Below are positions 52,357-60,864 of a stretch of DNA of 64,000 bases, piece after piece. This DNA is from Armatimonadota bacterium (GTDB lineage: Bacteria > Armatimonadota > Armatimonadia > Armatimonadales > Capsulimonadaceae). Both the position numbers and the translations under genes were made by a program. The notes under the pieces were generated by a model. It was not told the origin of the DNA and searched no databases. It was given only the letters and a program-made list of their open reading frames with translations. The DNA lies in the NCBI GenBank assembly GCA_025354405.1, contig JANXMY010000027.1:1-64000 (forward strand). The letters run 5' to 3'. Every line of letters begins with the position of its first letter. Within the stretch, counting starts at the first letter, position 1.

Positions 52357-53892
52357 CTACCAGCCATCCTGCCACTTCTTGACATCGTACCCCTTGAAGC
52401 CGTAACAGCGAACGATCTGTACCGTACGGATCGGCGACGTATAGGGAGGATTTCGATAGACCCGCAGCGGCGGCTGTGGGTCGATCCGGGTGAAGACGGC
52501 CCGGAGGTCGTCAAAGTGATCCTGGTTGTCCGTATCATTTAAGAAGATCGCGTTTCGCCCTCGCAGCGTTTCTGGCTTCTCCCAGAACATATACTCGCTG
52601 GCCTTGTAATTCAAGAACAGAGAATAAGTCTGGGGCTGACCCGGCAGATAAAAGGCTGCTTCCGACGGCATCCGGTAGTTCAAGCCAAAGACAAACGGAT
52701 CGCCACCCATCGCCTCTTTCTCCCGCGTAATTCGATCCCCCATCGCCCGCCACCCATACAGCTCATTCGTCCGGTCCTGATCTGGGTGTGGAAACTTAAC
52801 CCCGACCCCGTACAAGAGAGATGGAAACAAGGCGACCAGTGCGAGAAAGATCGCGAAGGCTCCACTGATGCCCACGAAGGCCTTCCCAACCGCCCCGGAG
52901 CGCCACGCACGAACCAGAAGGTCAGCCACCAGCACGAGGCCAGTAATGTAAGCGGCAACCGCCCAGTTTGCTTCCACCTTGCTGCGCAGAGTGACCGCAA
53001 TCGTAGCCCCGAACACCACGATGCTGATGCACCAGAGGTAAAGCACTCCGTCCTCACGCAGAGCAAGTCCGCGCTTCCCCGCCGAGTAAAGAGAATACAA
53101 ATAGGTTAGAAAGACAAACGGAGAGATCAACAGCAGCTGATCGCCCAGAAAACGAAACAGCCATTTAAGTCCGTCATGCCCGCTGGAGCGCGATCCCATC
53201 GCGTGAATATGCGTCCAGAAGGCGTTCTGATGTGTATGGTTCCACCACAAGAAGGGCGCAAAGACCGCCAGCGCGATGACACCCGCTAGGTACGGCTCCG
53301 GGCGTCGCAGCCACGTTTCCCGCGCGGATTTTGAGAGCAGAATGTAGAGAAACACGCCCGGCAGAAGCAGCAGTCCGTTTAGCTTTGCCTGCGCCGTCAG
53401 GCCCGCCAGGGCTCCCGCCAGTATCCACCAGCGCGGACGATCGGTAAATGCGCGATAGACCACATACACCGTCGCTGACCAAAACGCCAGCTGGACCGGG
53501 TCCTGCGTCATAATCACGGCCCCGGCGGCAAAGAGCGGGATACTGCTTGCGAGTGCGGCGGAGACTAATGCAACTGTCGGCCCAAACACTCGCTTCGCCA
53601 GCAAATAGATAAATACGGTCGCGATCAAGGCGCACACGGATGCTCCGGCGCGGACTCCTAGCTCAGTCGAGCCAAAGAGGAGAGTGAAGAAGCGAATGAT
53701 CGGAGCCATCAGGGGCGTATTATCGTAGAAACCCCAATCGAGATGCCGGGACCATTGCCAGTAGTAGGCCTCGTCTTGAAGCAGCTCGTGCCGACTGTCA
53801 TACCAGAATCGCAGCAGGGTGAGAATCACCAGAAAGCCGCCCACCGCAGTGTCTCTGCGGCGGGCGGCTTGGATATCGGAAACAGTCGTCAT
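52357..53892 (-). CDS. GT-C fold glycosyltransferase, ArnT/PMT (GT39/GT83)-like
   Basis: 511 residues with about 11 transmembrane helices. The first periplasmic loop carries QDEAYYWQWSRHLDWGF with the catalytic Asp-Glu, then a soluble C-terminal domain of about 130 residues (NYRMPSEAAFYLPGQPQTY). Moves a sugar from a polyprenyl phosphate carrier to a lipid or protein. ATG 53892 follows AGGAAAATACG. Followed convergently by the M16 pair with an 18-nt gap. Confidence 0.85.
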   Translation of the reverse strand: MTTVSDIQAARRRDTAVGGFLVILTLLRFWYDSRHELLQDEAYYWQWSRHLDWGFYDNTPLMAPIIRFFTLLFGSTELGVRAGASVCALIATVFIYLLAKRVFGPTVALVSAALASSIPLFAAGAVIMTQDPVQLAFWSATVYVVYRAFTDRPRWWILAGALAGLTAQAKLNGLLLLPGVFLYILLSKSARETWLRRPEPYLAGVIALAVFAPFLWWNHTHQNAFWTHIHAMGSRSSGHDGLKWLFRFLGDQLLLISPFVFLTYLYSLYSAGKRGLALREDGVLYLWCISIVVFGATIAVTLRSKVEANWAVAAYITGLVLVADLLVRAWRSGAVGKAFVGISGAFAIFLALVALFPSLLYGVGVKFPHPDQDRTNELYGWRAMGDRITREKEAMGGDPFVFGLNYRMPSEAAFYLPGQPQTYSLFLNYKASEYMFWEKPETLRGRNAIFLNDTDNQDHFDDLRAVFTRIDPQPPLRVYRNPPYTSPIRTVQIVRCYGFKGYDVKKWQDGW

Positions 53893-53926
53893 CGTATTTT
53901 CCTGCAAATTCAGTCACTCGCTCCGT

Positions 53927-54646
53927 CTATATCTTGAAAATATTCTCGCTCAGCGGGAGGTTAACACGGATATTCTCATACACGGTTGCTCCCGCCAGCT
54001 TGTTTTGGGGGTTGTACAGCTCGACCCGAGTTGGCACATAAACACCACCGACCAGCTTCGGATTCTTATACAGAAACCACTTGATCAGTTTTCCATCCCG
54101 GTTGTAGTTGTAGCGCTGGGTCGTGATGTGCGTCTTTGGATCGATCCACACCAGATCTTTTTGGGTTTCCCCGGCCTGCTTCGGCTGTATTTGAAACAGT
54201 ATCAGGCCGCTATCACGGCGCAGGAACGTCGCCGTGTAATCGGTCAACAGCTCTGGTGAAACCAGGCCAAAGTCCAGCAATGTTTGACGTTTCCCCGGGG
54301 CGCCTGTCGTGTCCTGCACCTTATGGACAAACGGAGCGACTGTCAGCTTCTGGTTGCCATTGATGATATAATATCCCGTCACCAGATGTGGAATACTGGC
54401 GTCGATCCGCAGCTTGCCCGGCTGCTCATAGGCCATCGAGCCACGATGCAGACGATACGCCAGCGCAATATCGCCATCGATCGTTCTCAGTGCGTCCTGA
54501 TTCTCAGTCACAATTTCACTGCTCAGCTGAAGCGTTTTCACCGAGGCCGAAACAAAAGTCTGAATATTGGGGGCGGCGCTGACGACACCCGAAAGCAGCA
54601 GGGCGATGACGATTGCCATAAAAATCGGGGAGAGGCGGAATGCCAT
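53927..54646 (-). CDS. LolA-like outer-membrane lipoprotein-sorting protein
   Basis: 239 residues, signal peptide ending near VSAA. The rest follows the LolA/LolB beta-barrel pattern: GSMAYEQPGKLRIDA early, KDLVWIDPKTHITTQRYNY and a last strand YENIRVNLPLSENIFKI. These carry lipoproteins or lipids across the periplasm, supporting a two-membrane cell. 34 nt upstream of the glycosyltransferase start and read in the same direction. Confidence 0.8.
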   Translation of the reverse strand: MAFRLSPIFMAIVIALLLSGVVSAAPNIQTFVSASVKTLQLSSEIVTENQDALRTIDGDIALAYRLHRGSMAYEQPGKLRIDASIPHLVTGYYIINGNQKLTVAPFVHKVQDTTGAPGKRQTLLDFGLVSPELLTDYTATFLRRDSGLILFQIQPKQAGETQKDLVWIDPKTHITTQRYNYNRDGKLIKWFLYKNPKLVGGVYVPTRVELYNPQNKLAGATVYENIRVNLPLSENIFKI

Positions 54647-54677
54647 TGGAAAGGTCTCCTGTTACTCTTTTGGGGGC

Positions 54678-55622
54678 TTAGTGCGCGTGACCGCATTCCT
54701 GAGCGTGCGGGCTCAGCGCACAGTAGAGAGCGTCGGAATCATGGGGGCAGGAGTTACCCTCCGCCGTTTCCGTCTGTATGGTCGCATGACCGATCCCAAA
54801 TTCATCGTGAAGCCGCGTATTGAGCAGCGAAACCACCGCCTGACTCTCGGAAACGGTACAGGCATCCGGCAGGACAACGTGGCAGGAGAGAAAATGCAGG
54901 CCGTCGCTCACAGTCCACACATGCAGGTCGTGGACGTCGCAGACCGTTCCGGTCGCGCGGATGGCGGCGACCAAAGAGTTTACGTCGACCCCTTTCGGCG
55001 TACCTTCGAGCAAAATATTCGTGGCGTCGCCGATGATGCCCCAGGACGAGTACAAAATAAACCCGGCGATCAGTATGGAAATGAGCGGGTCGGCATACGT
55101 CCAGCCCGTCAGCTTGATACAGATCCCCGCCACCACGACGCCCAGGGAAGAGATCGCATCCCCCGCCATGTGGATATACGCCGCACGGGCATTGAGGCTG
55201 TGCTGGCTGTCCCCGCGCAGTGCCCAGGCGATGACGGTGTTCATCAGCACAGCCACAGCGGCAACCCAGATCATCAGATTCCCCGACACCGCTGCCGGAT
55301 GCTGAAACGACTGCCACGCCTGCCCGACAATCCCCAGTGCGATCACGACCAGTGCCGCCGCATTGGCAAGTGCCGTCAGGATCGCCACCCGGTGGTACCC
55401 AAACGTCTTCCCCGGCGTCGCCGGTCGCTGCGCCACCCAGATCGCATATGCCGCCAGGCCCAGTGCCAGCGCATCGCTCGCGTTATGCCCCGCATCGGAA
55501 AGCAGTGCCAGTGAATGTGCCTGCCGCCCAAACCAGGCCTCGACCGCGACAAAAGCGACCGTTACCCCGAGAGAAATCCAGAGCAAGCGCCCACTCGTCG
55601 CGCCATGTGTGTGTCCCGCCAT
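54678..55622 (-). CDS. Cation diffusion facilitator metal exporter (CzcD/ZitB type)
   Basis: 314 residues, six transmembrane helices with the metal-site pattern LLSDAGHNASDALAL and HMAGDAISSLGVV (two HxxxD/DxxxD sites), plus His-rich ends (AGHTHGA and HAQECGHAH) and a C-terminal ferredoxin-like domain (VCDVHDLHVWTVSDG). Exports zinc or related divalent metals by proton exchange. ATG 55622 starts the family domain and lies 6 nt after a TATAAT box, so the mRNA may be leaderless. Confidence 0.93.
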   Translation of the reverse strand: MAGHTHGATSGRLLWISLGVTVAFVAVEAWFGRQAHSLALLSDAGHNASDALALGLAAYAIWVAQRPATPGKTFGYHRVAILTALANAAALVVIALGIVGQAWQSFQHPAAVSGNLMIWVAAVAVLMNTVIAWALRGDSQHSLNARAAYIHMAGDAISSLGVVVAGICIKLTGWTYADPLISILIAGFILYSSWGIIGDATNILLEGTPKGVDVNSLVAAIRATGTVCDVHDLHVWTVSDGLHFLSCHVVLPDACTVSESQAVVSLLNTRLHDEFGIGHATIQTETAEGNSCPHDSDALYCALSPHAQECGHAH

Positions 55623-55628
55623 ACAGTC

Positions 55629-55634
55629 ATTATA
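55629..55634 (-). promoter_or_regulatory. -10 box giving a leaderless CDF exporter mRNA
   Basis: Minus-strand TATAAT preceded by GAGG, exactly 6 nt before ATG 55622. The -35 candidate TTGTGC is 18 nt further up. Confidence 0.55.
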
Positions 55635-55828
55635 CCTCGCAGTGACTTCGTTGCACAATTCCTGGCAAATCTGACCCGACATAATGAGCCGTTAGTTTCA
55701 GCCGTCCTACAGAGCAGCAGCCGAGCGTAAACCAAAGCAGGATAACCGGCTTCCGCTGGGCCCTACGGCTTGCAATAGGCGCAACAGATTTTAACGCAGT
55801 CACACATTGGCGCAGAGGAGGGTTCGGG

Positions 55829-55834
55829 TATAAT
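55829..55834 (+). promoter_or_regulatory. -10 box of the photolyase gene
   Basis: TATAAT within GGGTTCGGGTATAAT, closely like the sequence before coaX. The mRNA would have about 9 nt before GTG 55850. Confidence 0.55.
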
Positions 55835-55849
55835 TATTGGGAGTGTATC

Positions 55850-57463
55850 GTGCTGCAAAAGCAGATTCTGCCTGATGAGAATTCGATTAGAAAGCCTCGC
55901 CGGTTTATGGCTGCCTTGCGACAGATTATTTCGCCGGAAATTGGGTCGGTTTCGCTTGGGTCGGTTTGGTGGATCAAACGGGATCTGCGGCTGTACGACA
56001 ACCCGGCCCTGACGGAAGCGGCTTCGCTGGCGTGGCGGCAGAATGGGCCGCTGCTGCCGTTGTTTTTGTTCGAGCCGAGCGTCGCCGGAGCGGCGGAGGC
56101 ATCGCCGTTTCATATTCAAGCACAGTCTCAGGCATTGGCGGACCTGCGGGGGAGGCTGCTTCAGCAGCACGGCACCGATATCTTTGTCGCGGTTCAGGAG
56201 GCGGTGGAAGCATTGGAAGCTTTGCACCAGCGGCATCCCTTCGCGCATCTGGTCAGCCACCAGGAGACCGGAACAGACGTCACATACCGCCGGGACCGGG
56301 CTGTGGCGGCCTGGTGCAGACGCCGCGGGGTTACGTGGAGCCAGCCGCTGCAGGTGGGGGTATTCCGGCTCCTGGCAGATCGAGACCGGCGCGAAGGCTT
56401 GTGGCATGAGTTTATGTGTCAGGCTCCGCTTGCCGTCCCAAATCTCCCACCTCAGCCGCCCTGGCTGCGGAAGTTTTGTATGGCAACTCCCAGCACAGAT
56501 GCTCCAACGTCGTCACTCTTAGAAGCCGACAGCGGCGTGATTGAGCGTCAAGTGGCGACGGAGCCTCTCGCCTGGGCGACTTTGCGCGGCTTTCTGACGC
56601 ACCGCGCGAGCCGCTATTCCGGAGGGATTTCGTCACCAGTCACGGCATTCACATCCGGCTCTCGCCTCTCTGTACCCCTGGCATGGGGCACGATTTCCGG
56701 GCGGGCCGTACGGTTCGAGGTCTTTGACTGTCTGCGCGAAATCTCCGGGGACACCTCGCCGGAGGCCATAAAGCGGAAGCGAGGGCTGCGGGCATTCAGT
56801 GAGCGGCTGCACTGGCGGGACCATTTCGCGCAGCGGCTGGAAGACGAGCCGGGCCTGGAATTTCACCCGCCCCACCCGCTGTATGAAGACTTGCCGACGG
56901 TGACCGGCGGCGAAGCCCAGCATCGACTCGCGGCACTGCTGGCGGGACAAACGGGCTTCCCGCTGATCGATGCCTGCCTGCGCTGCGCGGCGGCGACCGG
57001 CTTTCTGAACTTCCGTATGCGAGCCTTGGTGACCTCCTTCGCCTGCCACGGCCTGCGCCTGGACTGGCGGAGCCTCATGGCCCCTCTCGGCCGTCTCTGG
57101 ACCGACTACGAGCCGGGGATCCATGTCAGCCAGGTTCAGATGCAGGCAGGGGTGGTCGGCATCAACACCATCCGTGTCTACAGCCCCTTCAAACAATTGA
57201 AAGATCAAGACCCTGCCCTGATCTTTACCCGAGCCTGGCTGCCAGAGCTTGCGGGGGCATCGGACGAATTGGTGCTCGCATTGGGATCGATTGACGGCCC
57301 GATCCATCCCGGTTATCCCGCTCCCCTCATCGATTTTGCCGCCGAGAGCCGCATCATGAAAGATATTCTTTACAGCCTTCGGGACAGCCCCGAGGGTAAG
57401 GCGGCCGCTGAGATCGTCCAGAAACGTCACGGCTCGCGCCGCCCGCGCCCAGCGCGGCGGTGA
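55850..57463 (+). CDS. Cryptochrome/photolyase family protein
   Basis: 537 residues. N-terminal Rossmann-type antenna domain begins SVWWIKRDLRLYDNPALTEA; the C-terminal FAD-binding part has SRYSGGISSP, LHWRDHF, GFPLIDACLRCAAATGFLNFRMR and WTDYEPGIHVSQVQMQAG. Repairs UV dimers with blue light or acts as a cryptochrome. Start GTG 55850 has GGGAG six bases before; the first ~35 residues are unlike the family, so a later start is possible. Tail is Arg-rich. Confidence 0.88.
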   Translation: MLQKQILPDENSIRKPRRFMAALRQIISPEIGSVSLGSVWWIKRDLRLYDNPALTEAASLAWRQNGPLLPLFLFEPSVAGAAEASPFHIQAQSQALADLRGRLLQQHGTDIFVAVQEAVEALEALHQRHPFAHLVSHQETGTDVTYRRDRAVAAWCRRRGVTWSQPLQVGVFRLLADRDRREGLWHEFMCQAPLAVPNLPPQPPWLRKFCMATPSTDAPTSSLLEADSGVIERQVATEPLAWATLRGFLTHRASRYSGGISSPVTAFTSGSRLSVPLAWGTISGRAVRFEVFDCLREISGDTSPEAIKRKRGLRAFSERLHWRDHFAQRLEDEPGLEFHPPHPLYEDLPTVTGGEAQHRLAALLAGQTGFPLIDACLRCAAATGFLNFRMRALVTSFACHGLRLDWRSLMAPLGRLWTDYEPGIHVSQVQMQAGVVGINTIRVYSPFKQLKDQDPALIFTRAWLPELAGASDELVLALGSIDGPIHPGYPAPLIDFAAESRIMKDILYSLRDSPEGKAAAEIVQKRHGSRRPRPARR

Positions 57464-57540
57464 AGACGTGGCTGCTAGGCTTTTCTGACTTTGGTAATGA
57501 ATCAATGTCAAATAGAATAGTACCAAACCCCTTACTGAAT

Positions 57541-57693
57541 TCACCGCTTATGAAGTAAAACCAGCACACCTACCCACAGATCAAAGCTCAGTTCCTTCTC
57601 AAAAACATCCAGCGAAGAGTCTGAAATAGGAAACGTCGAGCCAATAGCCCGTGCAATAAGCAGCAGGCACAGCGCAATTGGCCAAACCTCCAC
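57541..57693 (-). CDS. Doubtful 50-residue membrane ORF
   Basis: Minus-strand frame from GTG 57693 encoding VEVWPIALCLLLIARAIGS and ending VGVLVLLHKR, with one hydrophobic helix. No ribosome site. It lies just below the 65-residue membrane gene and may be a remnant or chance frame. Nothing else is seen in 57464-57710. Confidence 0.3.
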   Translation of the reverse strand: MEVWPIALCLLLIARAIGSTFPISDSSLDVFEKELSFDLWVGVLVLLHKR

Positions 57694-57710
57694 GCCGACG
57701 CCCGGCTGGT

Positions 57711-57908
57711 CTAATGTCGAGCCGTAAACAAGATAAGGGCCCAGCCTGCTAATCCAATGACAAATAAAAACAGGCCTTTAGTGCGGTACCGAGCCTTTAA
57801 CTCGGAACCTTTGATTAGGAACAAGTAAATGCTTCCAATACCCAGCATCATGATACAAGCACCAGCGAGTATCACCCTGATTAAAATATCGAGAGAATTA
57901 TGATGCAA
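57711..57908 (-). CDS. Small two-helix membrane protein
   Basis: 65 residues from TTG 57908, with AGGAGACATT directly upstream. Two transmembrane helices (VILAGACIMMLGIGSIYLFLI and GLFLFVIGLAGWALILF) joined by a short basic loop. No family recognised. Local sequence is AT-richer than the photolyase gene. Confidence 0.55.
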   Translation of the reverse strand: MHHNSLDILIRVILAGACIMMLGIGSIYLFLIKGSELKARYRTKGLFLFVIGLAGWALILFTARH

Positions 57909-58007
57909 AATGTCTCCTTGTGTGCGGCCGAAGATAGAAGAAGGGCTTCGCGGGTGCGGTCCAACTATGCGGCTTACCTGCGGCCAGCGCAAAGCAAGAA
58001 CCCAGGT

Positions 58008-58198
58008 CTATTTAGCTTTTGACCTGGCATAGTCTTCAATTTCTTTTACGATACTATTTAATTCGGGGTCAAAGTCGTCTGTATTACCCTCATAATTATG
58101 TTTGCGAACAATTGTGGTGAGTACCGCAATAGTTTTTTTATCCTGTTCATTGGAGTTGTCGCGCAGAAACAGTACTGTTGCTTTTGGTGTAAACTAAC
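58008..58198 (-). pseudogene. C-terminal gene remnant next to the transposase
   Basis: About 60 minus-strand codons (IAVLTTIVRKHNYEGNTDDF, ending EIEDYARSKAK) with sensible composition but no start codon; the frame meets a stop near 58199, at the transposase promoter. It looks like the 3' end of a gene whose front was lost when the element arrived. Its 5' part is not on the other side of the element, where queE begins at once. Family not recognised. Confidence 0.5.
58190..58195 (+). promoter_or_regulatory. -10 box giving a leaderless transposase mRNA
   Basis: TAAACT preceded by GGTG, exactly 6 nt before ATG 58202; no ribosome site. Confidence 0.4.
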
Positions 58199-58201
58199 CG
58201 C

Positions 58202-59170
58202 ATGATCACCTACGAAAGCTTGTCCGCTCGTCCTGCCGCCTTCGCCAGTTTGACCGGCTTCACCCTCGCCGGGTTCGAGCCAGTGTATCAGGACTTCGCC
58301 GCCGCCTATGCCAAAGACCGGGCCGCGTCCTTGCCCCGCGCCGGCCAGTCCCGCAAACGCGCAGCCGGCGGCGGCACCCCATTTTCGCAGGACGGGCGCA
58401 CGCGGCTCCTGATGGCTCTGGTCTTTCTGCGGGTCTACCCCACCTACGAAGTGCTGGCGCTCTTCTTTTCGCTCCACAAAGCGAACGCCCAGCGCGGCGT
58501 CGTGAAAGTGCTTGCAGCGCTGCAAGCGTACACGGTTTTTGTCTGTGAGCGTCCTGCCGAAGACCGCAAGAAGCTGCGCTCGGTGCAGGCCGTTATGGAC
58601 GCGTTTCCCGGTGCGCGCCTGGTCATTGATGCCAAAGAACAGCGCATCCAGCGGCCCGGTGGCAGTGACGAAAGCGGCACCAGTCGGCAAAAGCCTTTCT
58701 ACTCCGGCAAGAAAAAGGCGCACACGCTTAAAACGCAGGTCGCGGTAGCCATAGACGGCACGTTTCAATCAGTCAGCAAAAGTGTTCCGGGTTCGGTGCA
58801 TGACCTGGCGCTACTGCGGAACAGCGACTTGCCGCACCGCTTGAACAGGGCGGAGGGCATCATGCTCGACAAAGGCTGCGACGGCTTCCAGACCTTCGAT
58901 CCGAAGCAGCCGGACAAGAACGGAGCGGTGCATCCGTGCCATCTGCCGCACAAAGCGCGGCGAGGGCACCCGCTGACCAGTGAGCTGAAGGCATTCAACG
59001 CCCACCTTACCAGGTACCGGATTGTGGTCGAGCATAGCTTGGCGCAGATGAACCAGTTTCAAGTGTTGTCGCAGGTATTCCGCCATGACCGCGCCCGGCA
59101 CAGCGGCTTGACCCGAATTGTGGCGGGATTGGTCAACCGGCGCATCGCGCAAAGGCCGCTCAAAACTTAG
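58202..59170 (+). CDS. IS5-type DDE transposase (DDE_Tnp_4)
   Basis: 322 residues, intact. N-terminal HTH region with TRLLMALVFLRVYPTYEVLA; DDE triad probably Asp in LVIDAKEQR, Asp in GSVHDLALLRNSDLP and Glu in YRIVVEHSLAQMN. HARBI1-like/IS5-group enzyme. Codon use and GC resemble the host. Stops 3 nt before the convergent queE gene. Confidence 0.9.
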   Translation: MITYESLSARPAAFASLTGFTLAGFEPVYQDFAAAYAKDRAASLPRAGQSRKRAAGGGTPFSQDGRTRLLMALVFLRVYPTYEVLALFFSLHKANAQRGVVKVLAALQAYTVFVCERPAEDRKKLRSVQAVMDAFPGARLVIDAKEQRIQRPGGSDESGTSRQKPFYSGKKKAHTLKTQVAVAIDGTFQSVSKSVPGSVHDLALLRNSDLPHRLNRAEGIMLDKGCDGFQTFDPKQPDKNGAVHPCHLPHKARRGHPLTSELKAFNAHLTRYRIVVEHSLAQMNQFQVLSQVFRHDRARHSGLTRIVAGLVNRRIAQRPLKT

Positions 59171-59173
59171 CCG

Positions 59174-59857
59174 TCAGCGGATTTGAAGAAACTTGTGCGT
59201 TTGCAGCGACAGGCGCAGAAGCGTGGGATGTGTCTGCACTGCATCAACGCACAGCGCGACGGCGGCGGGATTCAGGGCGTTTGGCTGCACGAAAGTCATT
59301 CGGCCATGTGTACGAACACCCTCCAAAGCCCGTGCGAGATCCGCATCATCGTCGACGACATACTTGAACTCCGAGGCATTTTCTTCGTACCAGGGATGCA
59401 AACGTCCCCCTTGGGGCTGCTTCGGCGAAACTGTGACATGGTCCAGCTGCCACCCCGGATGAGGCCGGATGCCATTGGTCTCAATCTGCAAACGGTAGCC
59501 CGACGCATGCAGCAGGTCGCACAGCCTCTGCAAGTCTTGAAGGGTCGGCTCGCCGCCCGTGAAACAGACCCAGCGGCAGCTCCCGCCGATCCGCCGAATC
59601 TCGTCTGCCAGCGCTTCGACTGTATAAGTCTCTTTCACCCGAAAATCTGTGTCGCAGAACTCACACGCCAGGTTGCACCCCGCAAAGCGCACAAACACCG
59701 TCGCCTGTCCGGTCCGTTGTCCTTCCCCTTGGAGGGAATAAAAGATCTCCACCACCGGCAAAAGCCCGGTCTTCGCTACCGCCATCGCCTCGCGCGTCGC
59801 TTCGGCAGGGTCAAGAGTCGCGCCAAGATAAGGCTTACCGGAAATCGTTGCTACCAT
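59174..59857 (-). CDS. queE: 7-carboxy-7-deazaguanine synthase QueE
   Basis: 227 residues. Radical-SAM enzyme making the deazaguanine core of queuosine. EIFYSLQGEGQRTGQATVFVRFAGCNLACEFCDTDF holds the cluster Cys (Cx3Cx2C variant), CFTGGEPTLQ the SAM-binding turn, and SLQTHKFLQIR is the normal family end, so the neighbouring element did not damage it. ATG lies 6 nt after TATAAT: leaderless. No other queuosine genes are in the window. Confidence 0.93.
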   Translation of the reverse strand: MVATISGKPYLGATLDPAEATREAMAVAKTGLLPVVEIFYSLQGEGQRTGQATVFVRFAGCNLACEFCDTDFRVKETYTVEALADEIRRIGGSCRWVCFTGGEPTLQDLQRLCDLLHASGYRLQIETNGIRPHPGWQLDHVTVSPKQPQGGRLHPWYEENASEFKYVVDDDADLARALEGVRTHGRMTFVQPNALNPAAVALCVDAVQTHPTLLRLSLQTHKFLQIR

Positions 59858-59863
59858 TATTTT

Positions 59864-59869
59864 ATTATA
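59864..59869 (-). promoter_or_regulatory. -10 box giving a leaderless queE mRNA
   Basis: Minus-strand TATAAT preceded by CCCGGG, exactly 6 nt before ATG 59857, at the outer edge of palindromic repeat A. Confidence 0.6.
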
Positions 59870-59876
59870 CCCGGGA

Positions 59877-59924
59877 GGAACCCACCCCGCAACAAGTTGC
59901 TACCTTCCCGAAACGGGAGGGTAG
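59877..59924. repeat. Palindromic (REP-like) repeat, copy A
   Basis: 48 nt: GGAACCCACCCCG, then hairpin GCAAC-AA-GTTGC, then an 11-bp hairpin with AAA loop (59900-59924). Copy B is the same unit inverted. Confidence 0.8.
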
Positions 59925-60003
59925 AGAGTTGGTAGACACTAAGTTTTCTCCTCTTGAAATAGCCCTCAAATAGGATTGGTAAACGTTGTGTCCCCTTCCC
60001 GCC

Positions 60004-60051
60004 CGCCCTCCCGTTTCGGGAGGGTCGACACGGAGTGTCGGGGTGGGTTCC
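60004..60051. repeat. Palindromic (REP-like) repeat, copy B (inverted)
   Basis: Reverse complement reads GGAACCCACCCCG, hairpin GACAC-TCC-GTGTC, then a CCTCCCG-AAA-CGGGAGG hairpin. The small hairpin differs in sequence from copy A while keeping its pairing. Between the copies (59925-60003) I see no gene. Confidence 0.8.
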
Positions 60052-60054
60052 GGG

Positions 60055-60060
60055 TATACT
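60055..60060 (+). promoter_or_regulatory. -10 box giving a leaderless coaX mRNA
   Basis: TATACT preceded by CGGG, exactly 6 nt before ATG 60067, at the outer edge of repeat B. Confidence 0.6.
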
Positions 60061-60066
60061 AACCCC

Positions 60067-60864
60067 ATGTTGCTTGTCATTGATGCGGGGAATAGTAATG
60101 TGACGTTCGGCGTCTACGACGGCGAGACACTCTTAACACACTGGCGGATACGAACGGAGACAGGGCGGACGGCGGATGAATACGCCGCGTTTCTGGGATC
60201 ACTCTTCTTTCAGCGGGGCCTTCCGCTTAGTGTGATCGAGGGGATTGTCCTGGCCAGCGTTGTTCCCGCCGCGACACCGGCACTGCGGCGGCTCTGTGTG
60301 AATGCGTTTGGGCAGGCGGCACTGGAGGTCACTCCACTGACGGATATGGGACTGGAGATCGCGTATTCACCGCCCGGGGATGTTGGCGCGGACCGCCTGG
60401 TCGATGCCGTGGCGGCAGCGCATAAGTATGGATCGCCCTGTATCGTTCTAGACTTCGGCTCGGCAACGACGCTCAATGCAGTAGCCGCGCCGACTGACCC
60501 CGGAGGGCTGCCGATCTATCTCGGCGGGGCGATCTGCCTCGGAATCGGTCTGTCTCTAGAGGCGCTATTTGCGAAAGCCGCAAAAATCCCCCGTGTTGAG
60601 CTGGCCCTGCCTTCCCAGGCGATTGGCGGAAACACAGTGGAAGCTCTGCAGTCAGGTATCGTCCTCGGGACGCTGGCCCTGGTGGAGGGTCTTGTCAGCC
60701 GCTTTCGATCGGAGATGGATGCGCCAAGATGCCCGGTCATCGCGACCGGCGGATTTGCCTCCCATCTGCTGGCGGAGCAAAGCGCGGTCATTACGCATCT
60801 GGAGCCGCATCTCACCCTCGACGGTCTGCGGTTGATCTTTCTGCGGCAGCCGAAAAAGATATGA
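60067..60864 (+). CDS. coaX: Type III pantothenate kinase
   Basis: 265 residues. First step of coenzyme A synthesis, phosphorylating pantothenate. ASKHA motifs LLVIDAGNSNVTFGVYDG, GADRLVDAVAA and LDFGSATTLNAV are typical; GGAICLGIGLSLEALFAKAAKIPRV follows. ATG 60067 is set by domain start and -10 box; the frame before it lies in repeat B. Overlaps the transporter gene by 4 nt. Confidence 0.94.
   Translation: MLLVIDAGNSNVTFGVYDGETLLTHWRIRTETGRTADEYAAFLGSLFFQRGLPLSVIEGIVLASVVPAATPALRRLCVNAFGQAALEVTPLTDMGLEIAYSPPGDVGADRLVDAVAAAHKYGSPCIVLDFGSATTLNAVAAPTDPGGLPIYLGGAICLGIGLSLEALFAKAAKIPRVELALPSQAIGGNTVEALQSGIVLGTLALVEGLVSRFRSEMDAPRCPVIATGGFASHLLAEQSAVITHLEPHLTLDGLRLIFLRQPKKI

Larger units (their letters stand above)
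58190..59173 (+). mobile_element. IS5-type insertion element, ends not defined
   Basis: Bounded by the truncated gene on the left and by the queE stop at 59174-59176 on the right. I looked for terminal inverted repeats and a target duplication and could not find convincing ones, so the limits are approximate. Confidence 0.55.

Noticed and set aside
54567-55514. 315-codon plus-strand frame opposite the CDF exporter
   Set aside because: Low-complexity Arg/Asp shadow; the minus strand carries full CDF motifs.
55763-56407. 214-codon minus-strand frame opposite the photolyase gene
   Set aside because: Arg/Pro/Gln-rich shadow of a GC-rich gene with clear photolyase motifs on the other strand.
58058-58768. 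236-codon minus-strand frame opposite the transposase
   Set aside because: Antisense shadow of an intact DDE transposase; no family pattern. Only its low-coordinate neighbourhood holds a remnant, in another frame.
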